Source: Denitratisoma sp. DHT3 (GTDB lineage: Bacteria; Pseudomonadota; Gammaproteobacteria; Burkholderiales; Rhodocyclaceae). From it: 64,000 nt of DNA. Under the pieces are notes generated by a model that did no database searches, was not told the DNA's origin, and was given only the letters and a program-made list of their open reading frames with translations. Where the stretch lies: positions 296,047-360,046 of the forward strand of contig NZ_CP020914.1 in assembly GCF_007833355.1 (NCBI RefSeq), given 5' to 3'. Shown here one piece after another: positions 33,930-43,105 of this stretch (position 1 is the stretch's first letter; each line of letters opens with the position of its first letter). Both the position numbers and the translations under genes were made by a program.

Positions 33930-35546
33930 ATGAATTCTCCGGCAGACCTCCTCAAGCGCCTTGACCACCTCAACGAGGTCGGCGCCGCGCTCTCCAAAGA
34001 GCGGGATATCAACCGCCTCCTGGAAAACATTCTGCTGGCGGCCAAGACCATCACCCATGCCGACGGCGGCACCTTGTACCGGATGACGGAAGACGGGACG
34101 AGCCTTCGCTTCGAGATCATGCGCACCGACTCCCTGAACATCGCGCTCGGAGGCACCACCGGCAACGTCATTTCCCTGCCGGATCTGCCGCTGGTCAATG
34201 CGCATGGCGCACCCAACAATGCATTGGTCGCCGCATACGCCGCCATCAACGACAAGACCGTGAATGTCGCCGATGCCTACACCGAAGCCGGCTTCGATTT
34301 CACCGGAACCCGGATTTTCGACGAGAAGACGGGCTATCGCTCCCGTTCCTTTCTCACCGTGCCGCTGAAGAACCATGAAGATGAAATCATCGGCGTATTG
34401 CAACTGATCAATGCCGTCGACCCGGTTACCGGCGAGGTTGGGAAATTTTCCTGGGAAGATCAGCGACTCGCGGAATCCCTGGCTTCTCAGGCGGCCATTG
34501 CCTTGACCAACCGGCAACTGATCAGCCAATTGGAGAACCTGTTCGAATCGTTCATCAGCCTGATCAACCTGGCGATCGACGAGAAATCCCACTACACCGG
34601 CAGCCATTGCCAGCGCGTGCCCGTGCTGACCATGATGCTGGCCGAGGCCGTGAATCTCACCACGGAGGGTCCCCTGGCGAATTTCCGCATGACCGAGAAG
34701 GACCGCTATGAACTGAAAATCGCCGGTCTGCTCCATGATTGCGGCAAGGTGACCACGCCGGTCCACGTGGTGGATAAAGCCGCCAAGCTGGAGGCCCTGT
34801 TCGATCGCATCCACCTGCTGGATACCCGCTTCGAGGTCTTGAAGCGGGATGCCGAGATCCGGATGTTGAGGCAGGCGCTGGCCGGCGGGGAATCCTGCCT
34901 GACGCGTCGCGCCGAGGCCGCGCTGGCGTCGGAGTGGGCGGCCCTCGATGAAGAGCGGGCCTTCCTGCACCGCGTCAACATCGGCGGCGAGACCATGCGG
35001 GCCGAGGATCAGCAGCGGGTCCGCGACATCGGCGCCAACCGCCGCTGGCGCAATGCGGATGGACACGAGGTGCCGTTCCTGTCGGAAGATGAGATCGAGA
35101 ACCTCACCATCCGGGCCGGCACGCTGACCCAGGCCGAGCGGGAAGTGATCAATCACCACATCGTGGCGACCATTCGGATGCTGGAGCAACTGCCCTGGCC
35201 CAAGCACCTGCGCAACGTGCCCGAATATGCCGGCGGCCACCACGAGCGCATGGACGGCAAGGGTTATCCCAAGGGGCTGACCCGGGAGCAGATGTCGGTC
35301 CAGGCCCGCATCATGGGAATTGCCGATATTTTTGAAGCCCTGACCGCGTCCGACCGCCCCTACAAACCGGGAATGAAGCTGTCCCAGGCGATTTCCATTC
35401 TGAGCAATTTCGCCCGCAACGGCCACATCGACCCGGACCTGTTCGAAATCTTCGTCCGCCAGGGGGTTTTCAGGCAATATGCCGAGCGCTATCTGGACCC
35501 GAGCCAGATCGACGAGGTCGATCCGGAAAGCGTGCTTCAGGGGTGA
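33930..35546 (+). CDS. GAF and HD-GYP domain protein (c-di-GMP phosphodiesterase family)
   Basis: 538 residues, 6 bases after the ATPase gene. Residues ~10-195 are a GAF domain. The HD-GYP part has the HD pair at 269-270 (LLHDCGK), an HH pair at 409-410 and HHERMDGKGYP at 437-447, so metal ligands and the GYP signature are intact. Between HD and GYP there are ~168 residues instead of the usual ~60-65, meaning an insertion of about 100 residues of mostly charged helix. It should hydrolyse c-di-GMP under control of the GAF ligand. A sigma54 promoter and pilA follow. Confidence 0.9.
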   Translation: MNSPADLLKRLDHLNEVGAALSKERDINRLLENILLAAKTITHADGGTLYRMTEDGTSLRFEIMRTDSLNIALGGTTGNVISLPDLPLVNAHGAPNNALVAAYAAINDKTVNVADAYTEAGFDFTGTRIFDEKTGYRSRSFLTVPLKNHEDEIIGVLQLINAVDPVTGEVGKFSWEDQRLAESLASQAAIALTNRQLISQLENLFESFISLINLAIDEKSHYTGSHCQRVPVLTMMLAEAVNLTTEGPLANFRMTEKDRYELKIAGLLHDCGKVTTPVHVVDKAAKLEALFDRIHLLDTRFEVLKRDAEIRMLRQALAGGESCLTRRAEAALASEWAALDEERAFLHRVNIGGETMRAEDQQRVRDIGANRRWRNADGHEVPFLSEDEIENLTIRAGTLTQAEREVINHHIVATIRMLEQLPWPKHLRNVPEYAGGHHERMDGKGYPKGLTREQMSVQARIMGIADIFEALTASDRPYKPGMKLSQAISILSNFARNGHIDPDLFEIFVRQGVFRQYAERYLDPSQIDEVDPESVLQG

Positions 35547-35629
35547 CGATTTTTGTTACTTTTTGCGCTTTGATCGTTGATGCGCATCCACCCCCTTCCC
35601 TGATTCCGCATCAAATCCGGGAATGGTCC

Positions 35630-35645
35630 TGGCGTGACTATTGCT
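35630..35645 (+). promoter_or_regulatory. Sigma54 (RpoN) promoter of pilA
   Basis: TGGCGTG, four bases, TTGCT matches the -24/-12 consensus TGGCAC-N5-TTGC with correct GG-to-GC spacing. It lies 47 bases before the pilA ATG. PilR/RpoN control of pilin genes is established in other proteobacteria; no pilSR genes are in this window. Confidence 0.78.
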
Positions 35646-35691
35646 TTATCATGGCGGCAAGTTTCCGTTTTTCAACCGTAAGGAGGAAGTG

Positions 35692-36141
35692 ATGAAAAAA
35701 GTGCAACAAGGCTTTACCCTGATCGAACTGATGATCGTGGTCGCCATCGTCGGTATCCTGGCCGCCGTGGCGCTGCCGGCGTATCAGGACTACACGGTTC
35801 GCGCCCGGGTTTCCGAAGGTTTGGCCCGTCTGGCCGAAGCGAAGACCTCGGTGGCTGAGTATTTTTCTGCGCAGAACACCTTTGCACCTTCCACTGCTTC
35901 TGCTGGTTTCAATTCCGCGGCGGCTGGTAACGTGACCAGGGTGCAGTGTGCGGATGGTGGTACAGCCGGTACTTGCAACGTGGTCGAAATGTCCATGAAT
36001 ACCACAACCATTCCGCAGTTGGCCAGCGCTAATCTCCTGCAGATGTCTGCCACTCTGACCAATGGCATGATCGTCTGGCGCTGCCGAGCTGCTGGTACAA
36101 ACGGTATCCCTACCCGCTTCCTGCCGGCCAGCTGCAAGTAA
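35692..36141 (+). CDS. pilA: Type IV major pilin
   Basis: 149 residues. Prepilin leader MKKVQQG is cut before F8; the mature [20 protein letters not shown] helix has the conserved Glu5 (E12 here). The C-terminal disulfide loop is C131-C148, and two more cysteines (VQCADGG, GTCNV) could form a second loop. The body is Ser/Thr/Ala-rich, offering O-glycosylation sites. AAGGAGG precedes the ATG. A sigma54 promoter lies upstream and an intrinsic terminator directly after, so it is a single-gene transcript. Confidence 0.95.
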   Translation: MKKVQQGFTLIELMIVVAIVGILAAVALPAYQDYTVRARVSEGLARLAEAKTSVAEYFSAQNTFAPSTASAGFNSAAAGNVTRVQCADGGTAGTCNVVEMSMNTTTIPQLASANLLQMSATLTNGMIVWRCRAAGTNGIPTRFLPASCK

Positions 36142-36159
36142 TTTCTTTGTTTTCTGGAA

Positions 36160-36186
36160 AGCCCCGGTTTAACCGGGGCTTTTTTT
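36160..36186 (+). terminator. Intrinsic terminator of pilA
   Basis: Stem AGCCCCGG (36160-36167) and CCGGGGCT (36173-36180) with loop TTTAA, followed by six Ts (36181-36186). The next gene's ATG is at 36191, only four bases beyond the T-run. Confidence 0.92.
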
Positions 36187-36190
36187 CGCC

Positions 36191-38151
36191 ATGAATATTT
36201 CTGCTCGCTTGTCGATTCCGATCGGGATTGTCGTCATTTTGCTGCTCACCGCCTTGGCATATTGGGGGGGCTGCGGGGTGCCTACTATTTCGATGACTAT
36301 GGCCAGATTGTCTGGAACGCTGGCCTGAGCATGAGGGAGCTCAACTGGAAGGAGTTCCTGGCCGCTGCGACTTCTTCCGATGCCGGGCCTCTGGGGCGCC
36401 CCGTCGCAATGGGGAGTTTCGCCTTGGAGCAGTATTTTTGGGGAACAGAGCCAGACCATTTCAAGCTGGTCAATTTGTTTATCCACCTTGCCAACAGCCT
36501 GTTGCTGGCCCTGCTGACCACGGAATTGGTAAGGGCCCTGCCTAGAACGCCGGGCCAGCGAGGACTGGCGCCTGCGGAAAAGATTTTGATTTTGGCGGTC
36601 ACCGCCTGGTGGGCATTCCACCCCTTGGGCGTGACGGGCGTTCTGTACATCGTGCAGCGCATGACCAGCCTTTCTGCGTTGTTTTCATTCTTCGCTCTTT
36701 GGGGCTATCTGCGGTGGCGCCGGAAATCACTGGAGTCGGGGCGATCAGGTGATTTGATAACGGCCATGGCTGTTTTGTTGGTTGGCGGCCTTCTGTCGTT
36801 GCTGACCAAGGAGAATGGTGCTTTGACTTTCGGTTTTGCCTGGCTGACCGAGGTGTTGGTACTGCGGTTTCGGGGAGCGACCGCCGGCCAGGAAAGGTTT
36901 CTGCGTACTCTGGGCCTGCTGGGTCCCATTCTGGCTGCCCTGGCCGTATTGGCGTTCTGGCTGGAATATCCGGGATGGCTGAACAGTCTCTATGCGGATC
37001 GAGCGTTCACCCTGGAACAACGCCTCCTCACCGAGGCCAGGGTACTGTGGTTTTACCTGCGCCAGATTGTGTTGCCGAGTAGTACTGCAATGGGACTCTA
37101 CCATGATGGTTTCCCCCTGTCCTTGGGGTTGTTCCAACCTTGGACAACGGCACTGGCCATCCTGGGGCACATATCGCTACTGGCTCTGGGTTGGTGGTTA
37201 CGCAGACGCCAGCCTTTGGCGGCATTCGGCATTGCCTGGTTTTACCTGGGGCATGCAACGGAATCGACGGTCATTCCCTTGGAACTCGTTTTTGAGCATC
37301 GCAATTACTTGCCGCAGTACGGCATCCTGCTTGCCAGTGCCTACCTGATGGTCTGGAGGAGTCGTGTGTTCTGGAAGGCCCGCATCGGGTTGCTCTGCGG
37401 ACTGATTTTCCTGGCGCTCATCAACACGGCTTTGCGTGCGCAGGCAATGGGAGAAAAGGTTGCTTATCCGGTCTATGAGGCTGTCCGCCATCCGGAGTCG
37501 TCACGCGCGAATTTCGATGCGGGACTGATCATTGCCGGTGCAATCGGGCAAAACGCCCAATTGGTCAATGAGTATTACGCGCAATCCCATCAGTTCTTCG
37601 ATCGTTCCAGGAGTGCGGATCCGCATACTTTGGCGCCATTTGTCGGCATGATGAAGCTTTCTTCCGTGAGCGGAGTGCCTTACCCCCCGGACTATCTGGA
37701 TGAGTTCGAGCGGCGCCTGCGAAATGGGGTCCCGCCGCGAGCGAGCAGTTTCATTCCTCGCATCCTAGGTGAGCAACTCTCGGCATCCAAGCCGATTCTC
37801 TCGATTGAGGACGGCAGGCGTTTGTATCAGGCGGCCATCGAAAATCGATTATTGACGGGTTATCCCCGCGCTTGTTGGGAAGCCGGCTATGGCCTGTTCC
37901 TGTTTAATATCGTGGGCGATCGGGCAAATGGTTTGGTATTGATGCGTGCTGCGGTGGCCGATGCTCCGAGTCATGCGGACTTGTGGGTTTTCCTCGCTGC
38001 GATGCTGATATCGTCCGGTGATGCCGAGTCGGCAGAAAGGGCTATCGATGAGGCCCAGCGGCAGGATAGAAAAGGTTATTCGTCTGATGACCTGGCGAAA
38101 TTGCGCAACGGCTTGGAATTATTGAAAAGTGGCAAACATGCAATCCAATAG
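36191..38151 (+). CDS. GT-C-like membrane protein, candidate pilin/glycan glycosyltransferase; frame broken at a G7 tract
   Basis: ATG 36191 opens a frame encoding a clean N-terminal membrane helix (24 residues ending ALAYWG), but this frame runs to a stop at 36327. The -1 frame, open from 36262 to 38151, continues with GLRGAYYFDDYGQIVWN and ~620 further residues. One more G in the G7 run (36264-36270) would join them into one ~652-residue protein. It has about ten membrane helices, an FDDY acidic motif in the first loop and FEHRNYLPQ in a later loop, as in GT-C (PMT/TMTC-like) enzymes, and a soluble helical C-terminus. Its place after pilA suggests pilin glycosylation (inference). No ribosome site precedes 36191 or the TTG at 36262. 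Confidence 0.7.
36264..36270 (+). repeat. Poly-G tract (7 G) at the frame break
   Basis: Seven consecutive Gs lie 73 bases into the gene. With 7 Gs the reading frame is off; with 8 it is on. A G8 state would restore TGG GGG GGG CTG. Such tracts can act as slipped-strand phase-variation switches, but 7 is short for a hypermutable tract, and a sequencing error is possible. Confidence 0.6.
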
Positions 38152-39019
38152 GACAGTGTCGGTTGTCATCCCAGCCAAAAATGAAGCGCCATCGCTGGCA
38201 GGCGTGTTGGCTCGCATTCGAAATCTGCCCATGGTGTCGGAGGTGGTGGTCGTGGATGACGGCTCCACGGATGCCACGGCAGAGGTTTCCATTGCAGGCG
38301 GCGCTTCGGTCACCAGGAATCCTTATTCACTGGGAAATGGCGGCGCGATCAAGGCCGGTGCCCGTGCCGCCACGGGAGACATCCTGGTTTTCATGGATGC
38401 CGACGGTCAGCATCAGCCCGAGGATATTCCGAAGTTGCTGGAGAAGATGGATGAGGGCTACGACATGGTCGTCGGAGCCCGAACATCCGCCAATTCCCAG
38501 GCAGGACTCCATCGGGCTGCTGCCAATGGGTTCTACAATCGGTTTGCGAGTTGGATGGTGGGACAGCCGATCCTGGATCTGACTTCCGGCTTCCGCGCCG
38601 TCCGGGCCAACAAGTTCCGCCGCTTCCTGTTCCTGCTGCCCAACGGCTTTTCCTATCCCACCACCATCACCATGTCCTTCTTCCGCAGCGGCCTGCCGGT
38701 GGCCTATCTACCCGTCGAGGTGAAGAAGCGGATCGGTCGTAGCCATGTCCGGATCGTGCGCGATGGCATACGTTTTCTGTTGATCATCTTCAAGATCGGT
38801 ACCCTGTTTTCCCCCATGAAGCTGTTCCTCCCGGTCAGCCTGGGTTTCTTTGGAACGGGGATCGCCTATTACGTCTACACCTACCTGACCCAGCATCGCT
38901 TCACCAACATGAGCGCTCTGCTGCTGATCACCTCGGTGCTGGTGTTTCTGATCGGCCTGGTCTCGGAGCAGATCGCGGCCCTGAATTTCAAGGGCACCGA
39001 CGGCGACGATCATCTGTAG
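38138..39019 (+). CDS. Family 2 glycosyltransferase, polyprenyl-phosphate sugar synthase type
   Basis: 293 residues from ATG 38138 (GTG at 38129 is an alternative; neither has a strong ribosome site). The GT-A domain has VSVVIPAKNEA, VVVVDDGSTDAT and the metal-binding MDADGQHQPED. Two or three C-terminal membrane helices follow. This is the layout of dolichol/undecaprenyl-phosphate mannose or glucose synthases (DPM1/GtrB-like). Such enzymes feed polyprenyl-linked sugars to GT-C transferases, and the preceding gene is exactly such a candidate; the two overlap by 14 bases. Confidence 0.87.
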   Translation: MQSNRTVSVVIPAKNEAPSLAGVLARIRNLPMVSEVVVVDDGSTDATAEVSIAGGASVTRNPYSLGNGGAIKAGARAATGDILVFMDADGQHQPEDIPKLLEKMDEGYDMVVGARTSANSQAGLHRAAANGFYNRFASWMVGQPILDLTSGFRAVRANKFRRFLFLLPNGFSYPTTITMSFFRSGLPVAYLPVEVKKRIGRSHVRIVRDGIRFLLIIFKIGTLFSPMKLFLPVSLGFFGTGIAYYVYTYLTQHRFTNMSALLLITSVLVFLIGLVSEQIAALNFKGTDGDDHL

Positions 39020-39043
39020 TTTCCCGTCCACGGGCACCCCAAG

Positions 39044-40078
39044 ATGAAGTTCCTGATCGACATCAATCACCCGGCCCATGTGCATTTCTTTCGTCAGCCC
39101 ATGGAACTGCTGGCGGCGCGCGGCCATGAGCTGGTCGTGACCAGTCGGGCCAAGGAAATGGCTTTGCCACTGCTGGATGAGCTTGGAGTCAGACATGTGG
39201 TGCTCAGCGCCCACAAGGGGGGAGGGTTGCTTGTCCTGGGCCAGGAACTGATCAAACGAGACTGGGCCTTGTGGCAGGTGGCAAGGCGCGAGCGTCCCGA
39301 TGCGATGGCCGCCATCGGAGGTACCTTCGTCGCGCACGTGGGCTGGTTGTCCGGCATTCCCAGTCTGGTGTTCTACGACACCGAAAATGCCAAGCTGCAG
39401 AATGCGATCACCTATCCCTTCGCCCGACGGGTGATCGTGCCCCGCTGCTATCAGGGGCGTCTGCCGTCACACCAGGAACGGTACGACGGCTATCATGAGC
39501 TTTCCTATCTGCATCCCCGTCGCTTCCAGCCCGATCGCGCCTTGGCGGAGCACAACGGACTGGACCCAGCTCGGGATAATTTCTTTGTCCGCACGGTGTC
39601 GTGGCAGGCCAATCACGATTTGCTGGAGACCGGTTGGAGCGTCCCCCTGCTGCGACGGCTGGTCGCCTGGCTGGCCGAGCGTGGCCGGGTGCATATCTCC
39701 TCGGAAACGTCCCTGCCCGAGGATCTGGCCTCCTTTGCCTACCGGGGCCGCGTGGGCGACGTCCATCATCTAATGGCCCATTGCCGCCTGTTCGTGGGGG
39801 AGAGCGCCACCATGGCCTCCGAGTGTGCGGTATTGGGTGTGCCGGCCATTTACGCGGCCCATACGGGACGGGGCTACACCGACGAGCAGGAGCATCGCTA
39901 CGGTCTGGTGAGCAACCTGCGCCAGTTCGACGCCGATCGCCTGATTGCAAGTGCCAGCGCAATGCTGCAACAGCCCAGCAGCGTGTGGCCCGAACGGCAT
40001 CGGCGCCTGCTGGCCGAGACCATCGATGTGGCGAGCTATGTGGCGGACCGCATCGAACAGCGGGGGACCGCCCTTTAG
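39044..40078 (+). CDS. DUF354-family glycosyltransferase-like protein
   Basis: 344 residues. The start MKFLIDINHPAHVHFFRQ, AIGGTFVAHVGWLSGIPSLVFYDTE and the later FVGESATMASECAVLGVPAIY block are characteristic of DUF354, a GT-B-like fold related to UDP-sugar epimerase/glycosyltransferases. A sugar transfer or epimerase role in the surface-glycan cluster is likely, but substrate is unknown. Followed 3 bases later by the asparagine synthase gene. Confidence 0.8.
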   Translation: MKFLIDINHPAHVHFFRQPMELLAARGHELVVTSRAKEMALPLLDELGVRHVVLSAHKGGGLLVLGQELIKRDWALWQVARRERPDAMAAIGGTFVAHVGWLSGIPSLVFYDTENAKLQNAITYPFARRVIVPRCYQGRLPSHQERYDGYHELSYLHPRRFQPDRALAEHNGLDPARDNFFVRTVSWQANHDLLETGWSVPLLRRLVAWLAERGRVHISSETSLPEDLASFAYRGRVGDVHHLMAHCRLFVGESATMASECAVLGVPAIYAAHTGRGYTDEQEHRYGLVSNLRQFDADRLIASASAMLQQPSSVWPERHRRLLAETIDVASYVADRIEQRGTAL

Positions 40079-40080
40079 CC

Positions 40081-41910
40081 ATGTGCGGCATCAGTGGCGC
40101 ATTTTCCGCATCTCCGTTGTCATCCGGCCGGGATGGGGGATGGATAGATGTGATGCGGCAATCCCTTTCCCATCGTGGTCCCGACGGTTGGGGGAGGGAG
40201 CTGTTTGAGAACGCGGCGCTGAACCACAATCGTCTGGCCATCATCGATCCGGCCGGCGGGCAGCAGCCCCTGCGGGGCGCGTCAGGTACAAACTGGATAG
40301 TCTTCAATGGGGAAATCTACAACTACCGGGAACTCCGGCAGGGCCTGGCCGGCTATCCTTTTCGCACTCACTCCGATACCGAGGTGATCCTGGCCCTCTT
40401 CGAGCGGGAAGGCGTATCGGGCTGGCGCCACCTGCGGGGTATGTTCGCCTTCGCCCTGTGGGATGAATCGAGCCGGACGGGCTACCTGGTCCGGGATCCG
40501 GTGGGTATCAAGCCCCTGTTCTATGCGCAGCACGGCGATAAGCTGTTGTTCGGTTCGGAGGCCAAGGCCTTGCTGGCGGGGGGCATCGTTCCCCGGTTAC
40601 ACGAGCCATCCCTCCATGGCGTGATGAATTTTCGTTACCTGCCCGGCGATGGCAGCCTCTTCTCCGGCATCGTTCAGCTCCCCCCCGGGCGGGTGCTGAC
40701 CTGGCGCCAGGATGCGGTGTCCCTGGCGGAACTGCCACGGCAGCGTCCTTCACAGCTAGAGCCGCTGCCGGATCTGCTGGCGGAGGCGGCGGCTCGGCAT
40801 ATGGTCGCCGATGTACCCGTGGGCTCTTATTTGTCCGGAGGCGTCGATTCCGCCTTGATCGCTGCCCTGGCCTCCAGGGAAGGTCCTCTGGCCACTTATA
40901 CCCTGGAGGTCGGCGACGACCCGCGGGAAGCCGACCATGCGCTGGAAACCGCTCGGCTGCTGGGTTTACCCAATCAGCGTGCCTCCTTGTGCATCGAGGA
41001 TGGCATCGAACTGCATCGCGCCATGGTGCGCCATCTTGAAGTGCCCAAGGTCAACGCCTTGCAGGGCATGCAGCTCGCGGAGTTCGTGGCCCGGCAGGGC
41101 AAAGTCGCGCTGTCCGGCCTGGGGGGGGACGAGTTGTTCTATGGCTACAACGCTCATCGCATCTTCTGGCTCGCCCATCTGGCCGGCAGACTTCCCTCCG
41201 GCCTGCGCCACGGCCTGGCCCGCCCCCTCCTGGGGCGGCTGGCACCGGACGCCTGGACCGAGCCGCGCCGCGGACTGATGATGCTGGAAGCCCTGCCGGA
41301 CTGGCCCCGGGTTTATGGCCTGCTGCGCAATGTCTGGGATTGCCCCGAGCTGCGGCGTCAGATTTATGGCGAACGCATGATGGATGCGGCATTGCCCGAT
41401 GCCTTCACTCTGGTGGCGGAGCGTTGGCCCCGTGAGCCTGATCCGGTCAAGGCCATGGCCGAATTCGAGTTGCGCAACAAGATGGTGAACGACCTGTTGT
41501 GGAACGAGGACCGGATGGGCATGCGGGCGGGGTTGGAGATCCGTGTGCCCCTGCTGGATGAGGGGCTGGTGGATTATTTCCTCAATGCATCCAGGGCCGG
41601 GTTGATGCCTCTGGGTCGGGCCAAGCATGCGCTGCGCCGCTGTGCCCGGCAGACCTTGCCCGGGAGGATTCTCCGCCGCCCCAAGAGCGGATTTCAACTG
41701 GATATCGTCGCCTTGGCCCAGGGAGCGTTGCGACCGTTCTTCGATACTTATCTCAGCCCGGAGCGGATCGCCCGCCATCGACTATTCAATGGGGCCTTCG
41801 TCGGCCAGATCATGGCAGGGCCGGCAAGGCGAGGCCAGCGCTGGCAGTGGTTCCTGCTCTATCTGATGGCTCAGGCCCACCTGCTGATGGAGGAGTTCGA
41901 TGCGTATTGA
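40081..41910 (+). CDS. asnB: Asparagine synthase (glutamine-hydrolysing), glycan-cluster type
   Basis: 609 residues from ATG 40081. It begins MCGISGAF with the Cys2 nucleophile of the glutaminase domain; NGEIYNYRELR and DTEVILALFEREG are typical. The synthetase domain has the ATP PP-loop SGGVDSALIAA and LSGLGGDELFYGYN. AsnB paralogues in polysaccharide and exosortase-linked clusters probably amidate sugar acids or peptides rather than make asparagine; I infer that here from neighbours. It overlaps the next start by 11 bases. Confidence 0.88.
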   Translation: MCGISGAFSASPLSSGRDGGWIDVMRQSLSHRGPDGWGRELFENAALNHNRLAIIDPAGGQQPLRGASGTNWIVFNGEIYNYRELRQGLAGYPFRTHSDTEVILALFEREGVSGWRHLRGMFAFALWDESSRTGYLVRDPVGIKPLFYAQHGDKLLFGSEAKALLAGGIVPRLHEPSLHGVMNFRYLPGDGSLFSGIVQLPPGRVLTWRQDAVSLAELPRQRPSQLEPLPDLLAEAAARHMVADVPVGSYLSGGVDSALIAALASREGPLATYTLEVGDDPREADHALETARLLGLPNQRASLCIEDGIELHRAMVRHLEVPKVNALQGMQLAEFVARQGKVALSGLGGDELFYGYNAHRIFWLAHLAGRLPSGLRHGLARPLLGRLAPDAWTEPRRGLMMLEALPDWPRVYGLLRNVWDCPELRRQIYGERMMDAALPDAFTLVAERWPREPDPVKAMAEFELRNKMVNDLLWNEDRMGMRAGLEIRVPLLDEGLVDYFLNASRAGLMPLGRAKHALRRCARQTLPGRILRRPKSGFQLDIVALAQGALRPFFDTYLSPERIARHRLFNGAFVGQIMAGPARRGQRWQWFLLYLMAQAHLLMEEFDAY

Positions 41911-43105
41911 AGAGGCCCGCCTGATCCAGGTGTTCGACCAGACCATGGCCTGGAGCCGCACTCGGGACTATCGGGAGCACACCAAGCATGACGCCTTGAA
42001 CAGTCCCCTGGTCTGGGCCGTGGCGGGCCATCATCGCTGGACGCGCATCCTCGCCACTCAGGCGGTGATGCGTTTCCCGGTGAATATCCGTGGTCTGCTG
42101 GGGGTGCCCAGGGTTCATAACCCCAAGGGACTGGCTCTGTTCGTCATGGCGCTGCTGGATCGATACCGGAGCACGAAGCAGGAGCACTATCTGGAGGAGG
42201 CGCGGTGCTTGCTGAAGCTGCTGCGCACCCTGCGATCCGACGGCGACTGGGGCGGGGACTGCTGGGGCTATCAATATCCCTGGCAGGACCTGGGCTTCTT
42301 CGCTCCCCGGTCCACACCCAATGCCGTGGTCACGGCCTTTGTCTGCGAGGCCCTGCTGGCGGCTTACAGGGTTACCGGTGATGAGGCTTATCGGTGCTCC
42401 GTGGAATCGGCCACCGGCTTCTTCCTCGGCCGTCTGCCGCGCCTGCTGGATGAGCCCGACCGTTTGTGCCTGGGCTATATGCCCATGGAGATGTCCATGC
42501 GGGTGATGGACGTGTCCATCTTGGTGGGGGCCGTGCTGGCGCAACTGGCGGCCTTGTCGGAGGATGCAGAGTTGAGGCGCCAGGCTTTGCGGTTGACGCG
42601 CTACGTGGTTTCCTGCCAGACGACGGAAGGTGCCTGGTTCTACACCGATCCACCAGAGCATTCACCGGTCAAGATCGACAACTACCACACCGGTTTTATT
42701 CTCGATGCCTTAGCGCGGGTGATGGTTGCCCTCGATCATGATGCTTGGCACGAGTCTCATCGGCGAGGGCTTGTCTTTTACGCCCGTCATCTGTTCAATG
42801 AGGACGGTTCTCCTCGCTGGATGAGTCACCGGGATTTTCCTCACGACGTCCACGGTGCGGCACAGGGCATCCTGACTTTCTCTTCTGCTGCGGGACGACA
42901 GGCGGCACCTGGCTTGGCAGACCGGGTCATGGCCTGGACGCTGAACGCCATGTACGATTCCGCAGGACGCTTTTATTACCAACAGGGAAAACATTATCGT
43001 AAAAAGTTTACGTTCATGCGTTGGTGCAATGCGTGGATGTGTCGTGCAATGGCCGGCTATTTGCGGGCCGAGGCGGACGTGAATAGCGGGTCTCTGTCAT
43101 CATGA
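41900..43105 (+). CDS. Alpha/alpha-toroid protein of surface-polysaccharide clusters
   Basis: 401 residues, cytoplasmic-looking, with repeated helical hairpins typical of an (alpha/alpha)6 toroid: WGGDCWGYQYPWQDLGFFAP, TPNAVVTAFVCEALLAAY, and KIDNYHTGFILDALARVM near 250. This fold occurs in terpenoid cyclases, polysaccharide lyases and glycoside hydrolases. Homologues in polysaccharide clusters are sometimes misnamed as delta-aminolevulinate dehydratase. I do not know its reaction. It overlaps asnB (11 bases) and the next methyltransferase (ATGA). Confidence 0.6.
   Translation: MRIEEARLIQVFDQTMAWSRTRDYREHTKHDALNSPLVWAVAGHHRWTRILATQAVMRFPVNIRGLLGVPRVHNPKGLALFVMALLDRYRSTKQEHYLEEARCLLKLLRTLRSDGDWGGDCWGYQYPWQDLGFFAPRSTPNAVVTAFVCEALLAAYRVTGDEAYRCSVESATGFFLGRLPRLLDEPDRLCLGYMPMEMSMRVMDVSILVGAVLAQLAALSEDAELRRQALRLTRYVVSCQTTEGAWFYTDPPEHSPVKIDNYHTGFILDALARVMVALDHDAWHESHRRGLVFYARHLFNEDGSPRWMSHRDFPHDVHGAAQGILTFSSAAGRQAAPGLADRVMAWTLNAMYDSAGRFYYQQGKHYRKKFTFMRWCNAWMCRAMAGYLRAEADVNSGSLSS

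Noticed and set aside
31506..35477. A ~1,320-residue open frame on the minus strand opposite the ATPase and HD-GYP genes
   Set aside because: It is the antisense shadow of two well-recognised genes; its product has low-complexity His/Gln/Gly/Val composition and no family motif. High third-position GC makes such frames common.
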